In this document: positions 63,664-64,000 of the stretch, in pieces
How the letters are laid out: every line of letters starts with the position of its first letter
How positions within the stretch are numbered: position 1 is the first letter of the stretch
Origin: an uncultured Rubrobacteraceae bacterium
GTDB lineage: Bacteria; Actinomycetota; Rubrobacteria; Rubrobacterales; Rubrobacteraceae
Length of the DNA stretch: 64,000 nt
Reading direction: 5' to 3'
NCBI GenBank assembly: GCA_902806065.1
Contig: CADCVE010000001.1
Span: 1-64,000, forward strand
Program-made: the position numbers and the translations under genes
Notes under the pieces: model-generated
The model's database searches: none
The model's input: only the letters and a program-made list of their open reading frames with translations
What the model was told of the DNA's origin: nothing

Positions 63664-64000
63664 ATGAGGAAGTTTATGATGTTGGGAGCGCTCGTGGCGC
63701 TGGTGGTGGCCGCGCTGGCCCTTCCCGCCCTTGCGCAGGACCGCGGTTTCAGCTTCGAGGATCGCGAGGACTACTACGAGGACCTCTGGAATAGCTACGA
63801 GGACCGCTACGAGGACAGCGCGGGTTGGGACGCCTTCGAGGACCGCTACGAGGACGGCTTCGAGGAGGAAGGATTCCTCGCCTTCGGTAATGACTTCGCG
63901 GACGAGGGCTTCTTCTTCGGTAGGGAAGACTTCGAGGAGGAAGGTTTCTTCTTCGGCGAAGACTTCGAGGACGGGTTCTTCTTCGACGAGGACGATTTCG
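63664..64000 (+). CDS. secreted Glu/Asp/Phe repeat protein (cut by the window end)
   Basis: ATG 63664 (GAGGAGG upstream) starts MRKFMMLGALVALVVAALAL, a Sec signal cleaved near ALA-QD (residue 25). The mature part opens with EDRYED-type repeats (about 33-66) and then GFFFG-EDFEEE repeats, making an almost pure Glu/Asp/Phe/Gly/Tyr protein. At least 112 residues; the 3' end lies outside. No family recognised. The same style (signal, acidic-basic helix, FFF/acidic runs) is seen at 9785-10264. Confidence 0.75.
   Translation, partial: MRKFMMLGALVALVVAALALPALAQDRGFSFEDREDYYEDLWNSYEDRYEDSAGWDAFEDRYEDGFEEEGFLAFGNDFADEGFFFGREDFEEEGFFFGEDFEDGFFFDEDDF

Overview
The window looks like chromosomal DNA from a high-GC actinobacterium. 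The combination of a glutathione-type formaldehyde pathway, tandem PRC-barrel genes, very frequent TTG/GTG starts and the overall gene content suggests a Rubrobacter-like organism; this placement is inference, since no rRNA or marker search was possible. About 60 intact genes, six intact tRNA genes and an unusually large number of decayed genes are visible.

Layout. 0-2.4 kb: small minus-strand genes (an excisionase-type HTH/coiled-coil protein and a lipoprotein with GD-rich calcium-binding-type repeats). 2.65-5.2 kb: a copper-type operon behind a CsoR-like operator (His-rich membrane protein, DUF305 lipoprotein, DUF4396 membrane protein, a soluble His-containing protein), closed by a terminator. 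5.2-7.5 kb: degraded DNA with a nonsense-interrupted coiled-coil gene and an integrase remnant that has lost its catalytic tyrosine. 7.5-10.3 kb: metallophosphoesterase, cold-shock protein, and a secreted Asp/Phe-rich protein. 10.5-14.2 kb: an OpuC-type osmoprotectant ABC transporter. 14.4-17 kb: small membrane proteins, a resolvase-like protein, tRNA-Pro, a VOC protein and a permease remnant.

17.2-31.4 kb: a nearly complete purine operon, purA-D-E-B-C-S-Q-L-x-F-y-M-N-H plus a psiE-like gene, mostly joined by 1-11 bp overlaps. The main breaks are a MITE-like insertion between purC and purS, an unknown coupled gene (x) between purL and purF, and an NTF2-like gene (y) between purF and purM. 31.4-35.9 kb: a tRNA-rich stretch (Lys, pseudo-Glu, Glu, Val, Asp, Phe) with a frameshifted BLUF photoreceptor gene, an ACT-domain protein, two secreted proteins and thioredoxin. 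36-44.4 kb: CorA, an FAD oxidoreductase, a CoA-transferase/HMG-CoA lyase pair, an EEP-family hydrolase, a nonsense-interrupted NADP-binding protein, and a glutathione-dependent formaldehyde oxidation pair. 44.5-48.6 kb: a monooxygenase-fold membrane protein, a wrecked spo0M-like gene, citrate synthase and another wrecked gene.

48.7-53.4 kb: the most distinctive region, four consecutive PRC-barrel genes with long charged low-complexity tails and a shared basic C-terminal motif. 53.6-57.3 kb: amidase, M20 carbamoylase/allantoate hydrolase and a dead M20 fragment. 57.4-60.1 kb (minus): a gamma-glutamylcyclotransferase-like protein, a haloacid dehalogenase, and an ECF sigma factor abutting an alkyltransferase whose Ada zinc domain sits at the wrong end. 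60.3-63 kb: rpsF-rpsR-rplI and dnaB, without the usual ssb and with rpsF apparently starting at ATA. The window ends inside a secreted Glu/Asp/Phe repeat protein that resembles the one at 9.8 kb in style.
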